Shown here piece by piece: positions 1 to 7,529 of a stretch of DNA of 64,000 nucleotides (position 1 is the stretch's first letter; the number at the start of each line of letters is the position of its first letter). Both the position numbers and the translations under genes were made by a program. Location: positions 186,001 to 250,000 of the forward strand of contig NZ_JASDCS010000006.1 in assembly GCF_030407815.1 (NCBI RefSeq), in the 5' to 3' direction. The stretch comes from Psychrobacter sp. APC 3281 (GTDB taxonomy: Bacteria; Pseudomonadota; Gammaproteobacteria; Pseudomonadales; Moraxellaceae). Under the pieces are notes generated by a model that saw only the letters and a program-made list of their open reading frames with translations, did not search any database and was not told where the DNA came from.

Positions 1-143
1 ATGTCAAAGTCTGCAAGCAATTGCGCAGCAGCACTCATAGTTGCCCAGTCAGACTGCGAACCCATGATAATGCCGACTTTTGGCTGACCAGCAGGGGAGG
101 TGATTGGACCGTTCTGGTTAGCAGCAGTATTCGTGGTGCTCAT
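1..143 (-). CDS. purE: N5-carboxyaminoimidazole ribonucleotide mutase, PurE (5' part only)
   Basis: Only the first 47 codons lie in the window; the gene runs off the left edge. Reading on the minus strand from the ATG at 143, a polar leader of about 22 residues is followed by VGIIMGSQSDWATM, the N-terminal nucleotide-binding signature of class I PurE, with the conserved Gly-Ser-x-Ser-Asp. PurE rearranges N5-CAIR to 4-carboxy-AIR in the cytoplasm during purine synthesis. The polar extension (MSTTNTAANQ...) is longer than in E. coli PurE. The metallophosphoesterase gene lies upstream on the same strand with a gap of about 107 bases. The identity rests on this motif alone. Confidence 0.88.
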   Translation of the reverse strand, partial: MSTTNTAANQNGPITSPAGQPKVGIIMGSQSDWATMSAAAQLLADFD

Positions 144-250
144 GATTGGATATCCTCAAAAAGACCATCATACAAAAATTTTGCTACACTCGTAAAGCCA
201 AGTTTGACTTTTAATACTGGTATGGCGCTAATTGCATTGATATCACGATT

Positions 251-1207
251 TTATATATGTTTCTCATCGTGATAATGCTGAACAAAGTGATTGACCGTCA
301 ATGGTAATGGTTGTTTGGTATCTAACTGATAACAGGTCAAATAGCCGCTATCTACTGCTGCAGAGTAGTCGGTACAGGCAACTTGTGGACTGAGTGGCTC
401 AGGGGTGCCAGTGAGCCAATAGTGCCCGACAAACACAGGTTTATGAGTTTTTAGCACAAATTCAATATTTTCAGCCAACGCATCAGGCGGTATCTGGGCC
501 AACGCGGACGATGGAGCGCGAGACACTTCACGAAGTGTGCGTGTATTTAGCTCATCTAGCCACCATCGTACTCGCACTCGCGTACGTTCGGTACCTTCTT
601 TGTCTACCATCACAATACCATCAGGTAAGCCTGTTTCAACTCCTTTTAACACTCGCTCCAAAGCGTCAAAGGCGACGGTATCTTCTTTAGCCGTTGCGAT
701 TAAACCTGCTGGAGTCAGACAGTTATCATCAGTCAGAAGGGGCTTTAGTATTGCCATGCTATCTGTATCCCAGCAAGCATGCACAAAACACGCATAGTCG
801 GTCTCAATCCATAATGGAATTTCGTATAGACGCTGCAACCAGTACTCATGCTGCTCTGAATCAAATGGTATCTCTGCTAAAAACGCCTCGTGTTGACGTC
901 TATGGATATCATTGTGCGAACGTAAATACTGGCTAGTATTATCAGGATTAAGCGTGGCATATGCTAGCGCGTTATATTCATGGTTGCCCATCACTGCATC
1001 GGCTACATCGGCATCTAGCATTGCAAAGACAATCTCTAATGTGGCTAATTGCTGCGAACCACGATCGATCAGATCACCGATGAACAATGCCCTGTGACCT
1101 ATTGGTGGCACAAAATGCTGACCGTTATGCTCATATCCCAACTGATGCAGCAGACCGATCAGTTTGTCTGCATAACCATGTATATCACCGATAATATCTA
1201 TAATCAT
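251..1207 (-). CDS. Calcineurin-like metallophosphoesterase (ApaH/PrpE-like)
   Basis: A 318-residue cytoplasmic protein that opens with the complete two-metal phosphoesterase signature: GDIHG at residues 7-11, GDLIDRG at about 44-50 and GNHEYN at about 74-79. Later His residues (HACWD near 143, GHYW near 261) fit the remaining metal ligands. These motifs are shared by symmetrical diadenosine tetraphosphatases (ApaH) and PrpE/PP1-like Ser/Thr phosphatases, so catalysis of phosphoester hydrolysis is well supported but the substrate is not. It is longer than E. coli ApaH (about 280 residues). No strong Shine-Dalgarno precedes the ATG, but the GDIHG motif begins so early that a later start is unlikely. 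Confidence 0.85.
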   Translation of the reverse strand: MIIDIIGDIHGYADKLIGLLHQLGYEHNGQHFVPPIGHRALFIGDLIDRGSQQLATLEIVFAMLDADVADAVMGNHEYNALAYATLNPDNTSQYLRSHNDIHRRQHEAFLAEIPFDSEQHEYWLQRLYEIPLWIETDYACFVHACWDTDSMAILKPLLTDDNCLTPAGLIATAKEDTVAFDALERVLKGVETGLPDGIVMVDKEGTERTRVRVRWWLDELNTRTLREVSRAPSSALAQIPPDALAENIEFVLKTHKPVFVGHYWLTGTPEPLSPQVACTDYSAAVDSGYLTCYQLDTKQPLPLTVNHFVQHYHDEKHI

Positions 1208-1310
1208 AATGTATTACTAAATCTCAAATGTAGAAGTGTACCCTGCACAAAATAGAGTTTATAAAATATAACTGTCGTTAAAATGATAGTTTTACTATAC
1301 GTAAAAATGT

Positions 1311-1919
1311 CTAAAATCCCGGTGATAGCAACGCATTGATAAAATGCGGTAGTACTTTTGGTTCCAAAACAATCGTAGCGATAACGCCAAACGCACCGCC
1401 CCACATATGAGCCATATGATTGATATTTGAGCCACCGCGTCGATCAGCATAGATACTATAAAATATGTAAGCCACGGCAAATAGTATCGCAGGAATAGGA
1501 ATCACGGCAAAGAGGTAAATTCTCTCCCATGGTGCTAGCAGAATAAAAGCAAATAACACAGCCGATACACCGCCCGATGCACCTAAACTCAAATAACTGG
1601 CGTTGTTCTTATTTTTCACGTAACTTGGAATCATGGCAACGATAATTGCCAATACATAAAAGACCACAAAACCGTAGCCGAATAAAAACGGCTGATATAG
1701 TCCTTCGATAGCACGCCCAAAGAAATATAAAGTAAACATATTAAAGAGCAAATGCATACTATCAGCATGAATAAAGCCGTGGGTCACAAAGCGATCCCAT
1801 TGCCCATTGTTGACTGCTGGCGGGTAAAAAATCAATCGATTAAATAGCGTCTTGTTTTGCCAAGCTAATAAGCTGACAATAACGGTAATGATGATAATAA
1901 GGGTCGTATGGTTTAACAA
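1311..1919 (-). CDS. Rhomboid family intramembrane serine protease
   Basis: A polytopic membrane protein with the rhomboid catalytic layout. HLLFNMF gives the His56/Asn60 oxyanion pair, GASGG holds the nucleophile Ser115, and AHMWGG holds the general base His171 (numbering from the start chosen here). Rhomboids cleave transmembrane substrates within the bilayer. The open frame extends upstream to another TTG at 1991, but the TTG at 1919 is preceded at 7 bases by AAGGA on the minus strand and begins just before the first hydrophobic helix, so I chose it. This gives 202 residues, typical of compact bacterial rhomboids. Substrates are unknown. Confidence 0.85.
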   Translation of the reverse strand: MLNHTTLIIIITVIVSLLAWQNKTLFNRLIFYPPAVNNGQWDRFVTHGFIHADSMHLLFNMFTLYFFGRAIEGLYQPFLFGYGFVVFYVLAIIVAMIPSYVKNKNNASYLSLGASGGVSAVLFAFILLAPWERIYLFAVIPIPAILFAVAYIFYSIYADRRGGSNINHMAHMWGGAFGVIATIVLEPKVLPHFINALLSPGF

Positions 1920-2346
1920 AGGAAAATCCTTAGGCCGCGCCTGATATGTGACAATGCAATAAATGGCAATGCGATAAATGACAATGTTCAAAGCCTAAGC
2001 GTTAGGGCTGAGTAAAAACAAATATGACCATTAATTAATATATTGATACTAAGTTCAAGTTGCTCGTAACGTAATTAGTTAATACTAACAGCAGTTATGC
2101 TGATACAAATATCTATTATGTGACAAAACGATGCATTTTTATGCTTTTATAGTGAATAATGTAGCAGTGTACCATGCAACATAAGTGAAACTTTTAAAGC
2201 AAGGTTAAAGACGAGAGTAGTGTTCATTCATCCGCGCTGCAATGAATCTTTTAGACAAAGAAGCAAAATACACAAGTGACATGGACAAAAATAAAATAAG
2301 TGCTCAATTTTGCACATTCAAATAAGGCTGATAGAGGCAGTGGATT
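1920..2346. other. Divergent intergenic region, no gene
   Basis: This AT-rich gap separates the minus-strand rhomboid gene from the plus-strand paralogue pair and must carry promoters for both. I see no tRNA, convincing small ORF or strong hairpin in it. Confidence 0.5.
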
Positions 2347-3990
2347 ATGAACATTATTGACCAGCTAGAACAAACGGTAACCCCAGCTGTAATGGGTAAT
2401 GATGACAGCAATAATGTCGCCTATGTCAGTTTACTTGAGCAGTTTTATGCTGTTTTGGCTGCGCGCCTAGCTGTGCCACAAATTTATTCACAGTTGCTGC
2501 GTACGGATCAAGTAATCACTAGCAGCAACAATGAAAGCCCTTTATTTGAACAAATATGGCAAGATAAAAGCCTGCAAGAAATTATCGTCCAAGAATTGTC
2601 AGCCACCCACCACATTGATGAGCAGACAACTGCGCAACTACTAATTAGTGCCGCGCCGTTGGCATATCGTGAGCTAAAAGTATTGGCCAATGGGCAGTTT
2701 TTGCCAGCATTTCTACAAGAGAAACAGGCTGCTTTACGTCCATATTTACCTATCTGGGCAGCCACTGTGATTACGGCTACTCAAGGTGTGGATCAGCAAA
2801 TACAAACAAGCTTCAATTCAGATGATGACCATGTGTCAGTACATGTGCCAGTAAGTGACGACATATCGAATAGGCAAGATGATTCTACTTTAGATACTGG
2901 CATAGCTGGCATAGTCACACCAATAACGAACACTGATGCAGAAAGTATAGAGCAAATATCAACTGCTGAGCGCGCAAACACTGAAGCATTAGATGACAAT
3001 ACGATGGCCAATAGCGATGCTATTCATGCCAATCCAGCAGCCTACCATTTGGCAGAAAATCGTAACTTAAAACATGCGCAGGTGCGTACTCGTAATCAAC
3101 GAAACGATCTACTAATACGTGTGTTTTTATTAATAGTAGCTTTGGCTGCGCTTGCACTAGCAGCATGGGCATTATTAGTGAAACCCAATAATGAAATACC
3201 AGTAGAACCCGTGGCCGCAGCACCTGTTGAACCACCGCCAGTACCCGTATCTCCTGTACCAACAACGACTCCTGTTGAGCTTATTGTCGGTGTAGACAAC
3301 GGCGGCAACTTGTACACTTGTAGCGCGACCGTTGGCGATGCTGCGCTGCAAAGCACGTTACAACAGGCGCTTAATACAAGCTTTGGTGAGCAGGCGAGTA
3401 TTTGTGAATTGAACATACAGGATGGAGTAGCAACCACAATCGCTAATATGCCTGCGGAGACACTGCCCAATGTCTTGACGATGCTTAGATCAACACCATT
3501 TGCACGTTTTCATGTGCAAAATGACCGCCTCACACTGGAGGCGCCAGACAATATGCTGCTGCAAAAACTGGTCACAGAAATACGAAGCTTAGTACCAGCG
3601 ATGGTAGTCGAGAGTACAGCACCATTACCGTTGCCTGATAATAGCAATATTGATGATGCTACGAACAACATGGCAAACGCAAATAACCAGTTTGTAGATG
3701 ATGGGGCGGGGATTAATAATCAATTCAATAATAATGGGTTAAATAGTAACTCTGGCGAATACCAAGCATCAGATGAGGATACTGGAGATCGTGTGATACC
3801 AACTCCTTTGCCTAACAATAATAGCTTTAATAATGCGCCCAACAATCTGCCTACTAATGGCGCGAGCAATATTCCCAACAACTTTCCTTCGAATAATCAA
3901 AACACCAGACCGCCAGGACCTTTTTCACCTTCAGAAGTGGATGAGATGGCAAACACGGTCATCGTTGCTGAACCAGCTCAAATTAGATAG
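2347..3990 (+). CDS. Membrane-anchored protein, paralogue of the next gene, lacking the OmpA domain
   Basis: A 547-residue protein of unknown function. Order: a soluble helical N-terminal domain (residues 1-140, MNIIDQLEQTVTPAVM...), an acidic linker, one transmembrane helix at about 255-277 after a basic stretch, a Pro-rich spacer, an extracytoplasmic domain (about 310-420) with two Cys (YTCSATVG and ASICEL), then an Asn-rich tail. The N-terminal and extracytoplasmic domains align by eye with the downstream gene at 4293, including both Cys, which suggests a disulfide. The C-terminal OmpA module of that neighbour is absent and replaced by repeated NNN-rich sequence. An SD-like AGAGG lies upstream of the ATG. 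It probably arose by tandem duplication. Confidence 0.75.
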   Translation: MNIIDQLEQTVTPAVMGNDDSNNVAYVSLLEQFYAVLAARLAVPQIYSQLLRTDQVITSSNNESPLFEQIWQDKSLQEIIVQELSATHHIDEQTTAQLLISAAPLAYRELKVLANGQFLPAFLQEKQAALRPYLPIWAATVITATQGVDQQIQTSFNSDDDHVSVHVPVSDDISNRQDDSTLDTGIAGIVTPITNTDAESIEQISTAERANTEALDDNTMANSDAIHANPAAYHLAENRNLKHAQVRTRNQRNDLLIRVFLLIVALAALALAAWALLVKPNNEIPVEPVAAAPVEPPPVPVSPVPTTTPVELIVGVDNGGNLYTCSATVGDAALQSTLQQALNTSFGEQASICELNIQDGVATTIANMPAETLPNVLTMLRSTPFARFHVQNDRLTLEAPDNMLLQKLVTEIRSLVPAMVVESTAPLPLPDNSNIDDATNNMANANNQFVDDGAGINNQFNNNGLNSNSGEYQASDEDTGDRVIPTPLPNNNSFNNAPNNLPTNGASNIPNNFPSNNQNTRPPGPFSPSEVDEMANTVIVAEPAQIR

Positions 3991-3999
3991 TTTTTATAA

Positions 4000-4029
4000 G
4001 GCACGCTGTTTCATAGGGCGTGTCTTTTT
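4000..4029 (+). terminator. Probable rho-independent terminator
   Basis: GGCACGC at 4000-4006 pairs with GCGTGTC at 4018-4024 (with a G-U pair) and is followed by a T run. It lies just after the stop codon at 3990, so the two paralogues may not be fully co-transcribed. Confidence 0.55.
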
Positions 4030-4292
4030 ATACGGCCTATCTTTTCATGCAACTTGGCTACAGTTACGTGTGCCAACCGAAACATTACTTACTGTATCAT
4101 TTGCACAACAACGTACAGACTGTGAATAGCAGCTTAAGAATTTTATAATAATCAAAACCAAATAAAGTAGTTTGATGGATTTATCGCTATCATGATTACC
4201 TAATACTATAACGATTGAATACAAAAGAATGATATAGCTGCTTTTTGAGCGAACGAATGATATAAATAAAAAATTAAGGGGAGAGCCATATT
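4030..4292. other. Gap between the paralogues
   Basis: I looked here for a decayed OmpA domain belonging to the upstream paralogue and found none. An open frame at 3833-4129 crosses the end of the upstream gene and looks non-coding. A strong AGGGGAGAG ribosome site precedes the ATG at 4293. Confidence 0.5.
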
Positions 4293-5888
4293 ATGGATAT
4301 TATTAGCCACTTGACACGCACCGTCAGCCCAGCCGTATTGGAAGATGACCGTAGCCCAGCTAAGAAAAATCTACTAGAACAGTTTTATGCCATTTTTGCT
4401 GCTCGTCTTGCAGACAACGATACTTTTAGCCGCTTCGCTAATGAAAATATTGCCCGTGATGATAATGCTTTTTATGACCGTGTATGGACAGAAGGAGCAC
4501 ACCGCGACCAAATCTCTCGCGAATTGGCGGGCAAGCATAATGTCGATGCAACCGCTTCACGCGGCCTGATTGCGATGGCAGCGCCATTGGCTTTTCATGA
4601 GATCAAAAGCTTAGCTGGTACCACGCCCGTTCCACAATTTTTGAATGACAATCTGAACAGTTATCAGCATCATATCCCTGCATGGGCGGGTACTGTTTTG
4701 CCTGCTAGTGCGGTCGCTGCCACCTCTACGGCTGGTACATCGATTTCTGATACCACCAGTACAGCACCACTAGAAAAAGAAGAAGAGCCAAAAGAGAGCT
4801 TTATGAAAGCGCTGCTACCCATTATTGGTTTGATTATCCTAGGTGCATTGGCTTGGGCACTACTCAGAGGCTGTCAAGAAAACCCTGAGCCTGTAGCAAC
4901 GCCAGCAGCTACAGTACAGCAAGGGGCGCAAGGTAGTGAGGCACTAGCGGTTGCAGGCGCGATTGAACCTGCATCACTGAGTATCGCAACTGGTGAAAAT
5001 AGCGAGCTGTATGCTTGTCGTATGAGCGTGGGTGATGAGACATTACAAACCAATGTTATGAATGCTTTGACTGGTGCATTTGGTGATGAAGCAAATAAAT
5101 GCCGTGCTGACGTTGATGATAATTTTGCAGTAGATATGCCAGCATCCGCTCAGTTGGCAACGATATTACCAATTATCAAAAATGTACCGAATGCGAGCAT
5201 GATTATCAAAGGCGATAACATTACTGTTAATGCTCCTGATAAAGCTGCATTGGACAAGTTAGTTGCTGATTTACAAGCAGCTGCTCCTGCCATGACCGTG
5301 CAAGCTGAAGGTCCATTAGACCTACAAGGCGAGATTGACGATAGTCTGGCTGCTGCAGATGTGGCGATGACCAATCTGGGCGATAACCCAGATCCACGTG
5401 ATGTTGCTCGCGCTTTAAGTATTCAGGTGATTAACTTCCAAATAGATGAAGCGGTTATACCTGAAGTCAATAAAGCGCTGTTAGACCGTGCTGCAGAAAT
5501 CATTAATAACGTACCTGATATGAAGCTGATGATCGTCGGTCATACAGACAGTCAAGCCTCTGATACCTATAATATGGAGCTGTCTCAGGAGCGTGCTGAG
5601 TCAGTGAAAGCGTATTTAGTGTCTAAAGGGGTTGATACCAGTAAACTAACGACCAAAGGCATGGGCGAATCAGAACCAATCGCGGACAATTCAACTGAAC
5701 AAGGTCGTTTCCGCAATCGCCGTATCGAATTTATGGTCAATGACGAAGTGGTCAGCGCCAATGATGGCATGATGATAAACAGTGATTCGCTAGATCCAGA
5801 TATGAACCCATTAGATAGTAACAATGACGATTTGTTACCAGATGGCGATGATGCTACCCAAGATACTGCGGTAGACCCAAGCAATTAA
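4293..5888 (+). CDS. OmpA family protein with cytoplasmic domain, TM helix and BON-like periplasmic region
   Basis: A 531-residue protein. Residues 1-135 form a helical domain (MDIISHLTRTVSPAV...). A single transmembrane helix (about 173-192) follows a Glu/Lys-rich stretch. Residues 225-350 form a domain with two alpha/beta repeats reminiscent of BON modules and two Cys (YACRMSVG, NKCRADV). Residues about 370-490 are an OmpA C-terminal domain with peptidoglycan-binding signatures GHTDSQASD and FRNRRIEF, carrying the conserved Asp and Arg. It probably links the inner membrane to the peptidoglycan. The acidic tail (about 490-531) is disordered. The BON assignment is an inference. The start is fixed by AGGGGAGAG upstream. 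Confidence 0.82.
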   Translation: MDIISHLTRTVSPAVLEDDRSPAKKNLLEQFYAIFAARLADNDTFSRFANENIARDDNAFYDRVWTEGAHRDQISRELAGKHNVDATASRGLIAMAAPLAFHEIKSLAGTTPVPQFLNDNLNSYQHHIPAWAGTVLPASAVAATSTAGTSISDTTSTAPLEKEEEPKESFMKALLPIIGLIILGALAWALLRGCQENPEPVATPAATVQQGAQGSEALAVAGAIEPASLSIATGENSELYACRMSVGDETLQTNVMNALTGAFGDEANKCRADVDDNFAVDMPASAQLATILPIIKNVPNASMIIKGDNITVNAPDKAALDKLVADLQAAAPAMTVQAEGPLDLQGEIDDSLAAADVAMTNLGDNPDPRDVARALSIQVINFQIDEAVIPEVNKALLDRAAEIINNVPDMKLMIVGHTDSQASDTYNMELSQERAESVKAYLVSKGVDTSKLTTKGMGESEPIADNSTEQGRFRNRRIEFMVNDEVVSANDGMMINSDSLDPDMNPLDSNNDDLLPDGDDATQDTAVDPSN

Positions 5889-5937
5889 TCTATTTGTTCT
5901 TATTTTGATTATGGCTACGCAGTAGTAGTTAAATGAC

Positions 5938-5969
5938 AAAAACCGCATCCTATAAAGGTGCGGTTTTTT
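5938..5969 (+). terminator. Rho-independent terminator
   Basis: An A-rich lead, CCGCATCC, a short loop, GGTGCGG and six T residues follow the OmpA-family gene. The A tract on the other side means it could also serve nagZ, which ends at 6001 on the minus strand. Confidence 0.75.
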
Positions 5970-6000
5970 GCATGCTGCTCGATGATAGTTAAGTAAGCTA

Positions 6001-7077
6001 TTATTTATACAAAGTAGGATCTGTTGATTCTTTAGCAGTCTGACCATCAGCTTGGACATCAAAAAAAGTCTGAGTAACATTTTGCTTGGCTTGCTGCCAG
6101 TATTCAAATTGCTGGCAGGTAGACTCAAGATCGCCTTGCCATGTTGGGATGTTGCCGCGCATGGTTTTGATACGTTGCTGGTTAGGGTAAGGCAGATCTT
6201 GCGCAGCTTTAGCAGCCTCATGAGCAGCCACACGGTCGTTGCACACGAGAGCAATATCACAACCAGCATCAATGGCCGCTTTCACGCGAGCACTGACATC
6301 ACCAGCCGCCTTCGCACCTGCCATCGATAAATCATCAGAGAAAAGTACGCCATCAAATTTAAGCTCATCTCGAATGATATCTTGTAACCAAATTTTGGAG
6401 AATCCTGCTGGCTTGTCGTCTACTTGCGAAAATATCACGTGTGCTGGCATAAGAGCGTCCAGACTATGTAGTGTTTGAGCAAAAGGTTGCATGTCGCTAT
6501 TGATAATCTCATCTAAGCTACGCGTGTCGATGGCTTCTGATACGTGCGAGTCAGGAGCGATGGCACCATGACCGGGGAAGTGTTTACCAGTGGTTGCCAT
6601 ACCAGCCGCTTTCATTCCGCGCATAAACTGTGTTGCAAGCGCAGTGATGGCTTGCGGCTCATGATGAAAGCTGCGATCACCGATGACTTGGCTAATACCA
6701 TCTCTATCCAGTACGGGCGCAAAGCTTAAATCAATTCCTACAGCCAGTACTTCAGCTGCCATCAGATAACCGCAATCGTAGGCGCAGCTAAGTGCTTGAC
6801 TTGGGTCTTGATTGAATAGCTTACCCAGTCGACCCATAGCAGGTAGGGGCGTGAAGCCTTCACGCAGCCTCGCGACTCGTCCACCTTCTTGGTCCACACC
6901 GATAAGTATGTCCTGATTGTGATAACGTATATCGTCGCATAGTGCTCTGACTTGAGCCGCATCTGTGACGTTACGACCAAACAATATTACTCCGCCGACC
7001 TGTGCTTGTTTAATCAAGCTGACATCTTCAGCGGTCAAAGCGGTACTATCGATATCTATCATTAAAACGCCGTACAT
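6001..7077 (-). CDS. nagZ: Beta-N-acetylhexosaminidase NagZ (GH3)
   Basis: A 358-residue cytoplasmic glycoside hydrolase family 3 enzyme that removes N-acetylglucosamine from anhydro-muropeptides during peptidoglycan recycling. Visible motifs are GVDQEGGRV (about 60-68), KHFPGHG (165-171), the mobile-loop dyad Asp176/His178 in APDSHVS, and the nucleophile Asp248 in FSDDLSM. The length is close to E. coli NagZ (341) with a short extra C-terminus. AAGGA about 6 bases before the ATG fixes the start. NagZ products induce AmpC in some bacteria, but no ampR or ampC gene is seen nearby. Confidence 0.96.
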   Translation of the reverse strand: MYGVLMIDIDSTALTAEDVSLIKQAQVGGVILFGRNVTDAAQVRALCDDIRYHNQDILIGVDQEGGRVARLREGFTPLPAMGRLGKLFNQDPSQALSCAYDCGYLMAAEVLAVGIDLSFAPVLDRDGISQVIGDRSFHHEPQAITALATQFMRGMKAAGMATTGKHFPGHGAIAPDSHVSEAIDTRSLDEIINSDMQPFAQTLHSLDALMPAHVIFSQVDDKPAGFSKIWLQDIIRDELKFDGVLFSDDLSMAGAKAAGDVSARVKAAIDAGCDIALVCNDRVAAHEAAKAAQDLPYPNQQRIKTMRGNIPTWQGDLESTCQQFEYWQQAKQNVTQTFFDVQADGQTAKESTDPTLYK

Positions 7078-7529
7078 CGCGTGTTCCTTATTATTTTATA
7101 TATGGTTATATTATGAGGGTGACTGACTAAGCCTGTCTTATCGCTTAGCAGTCATTGTTCAGATATCTTATTATGACAGTTATTGTTAATTGAGCATAAT
7201 GTGGCAGATTATTGGGGTCAAATCAATTTGCTAATAGCCATTAGATTCAGTCATCAAATCGATGTTGATAGCCCTCAACTGCTATGTGTAATAAAAGTGA
7301 TAGAAAGTTTGGTATGTACAGGTGTAGCGTGTAAGATTGCTTATACAGTTTGAGACAGTTCAGTATTTATGCGCGTGATAATATTGATTGATTTTTGACT
7401 ATATATCAGTATTTAATAATGCATAAAGTATAAGAATAAAAACACAGTATTTATAGGTCATAACAGATTCGAGCATTTCTAATTCTGATAAATTACCCAA
7501 TACTATTAACTTCAAATAACTAGGTACAT
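7078..7529. other. Divergent intergenic region between nagZ and prc
   Basis: About 450 AT-rich bases between divergently transcribed genes; promoters for both are expected here. No coding sequence, tRNA or strong terminator is evident. Confidence 0.5.

Noticed and set aside
3833-4129. 98-residue open frame across the end of the first paralogue, considered as a lost OmpA domain
   Set aside because: Its translation has none of the OmpA motifs and it contains the terminator hairpin.
5835-6272. 145-residue minus-strand open frame overlapping nagZ and the OmpA-family gene
   Set aside because: It overlaps two clearly coding genes, crosses their shared terminator and has no family resemblance.
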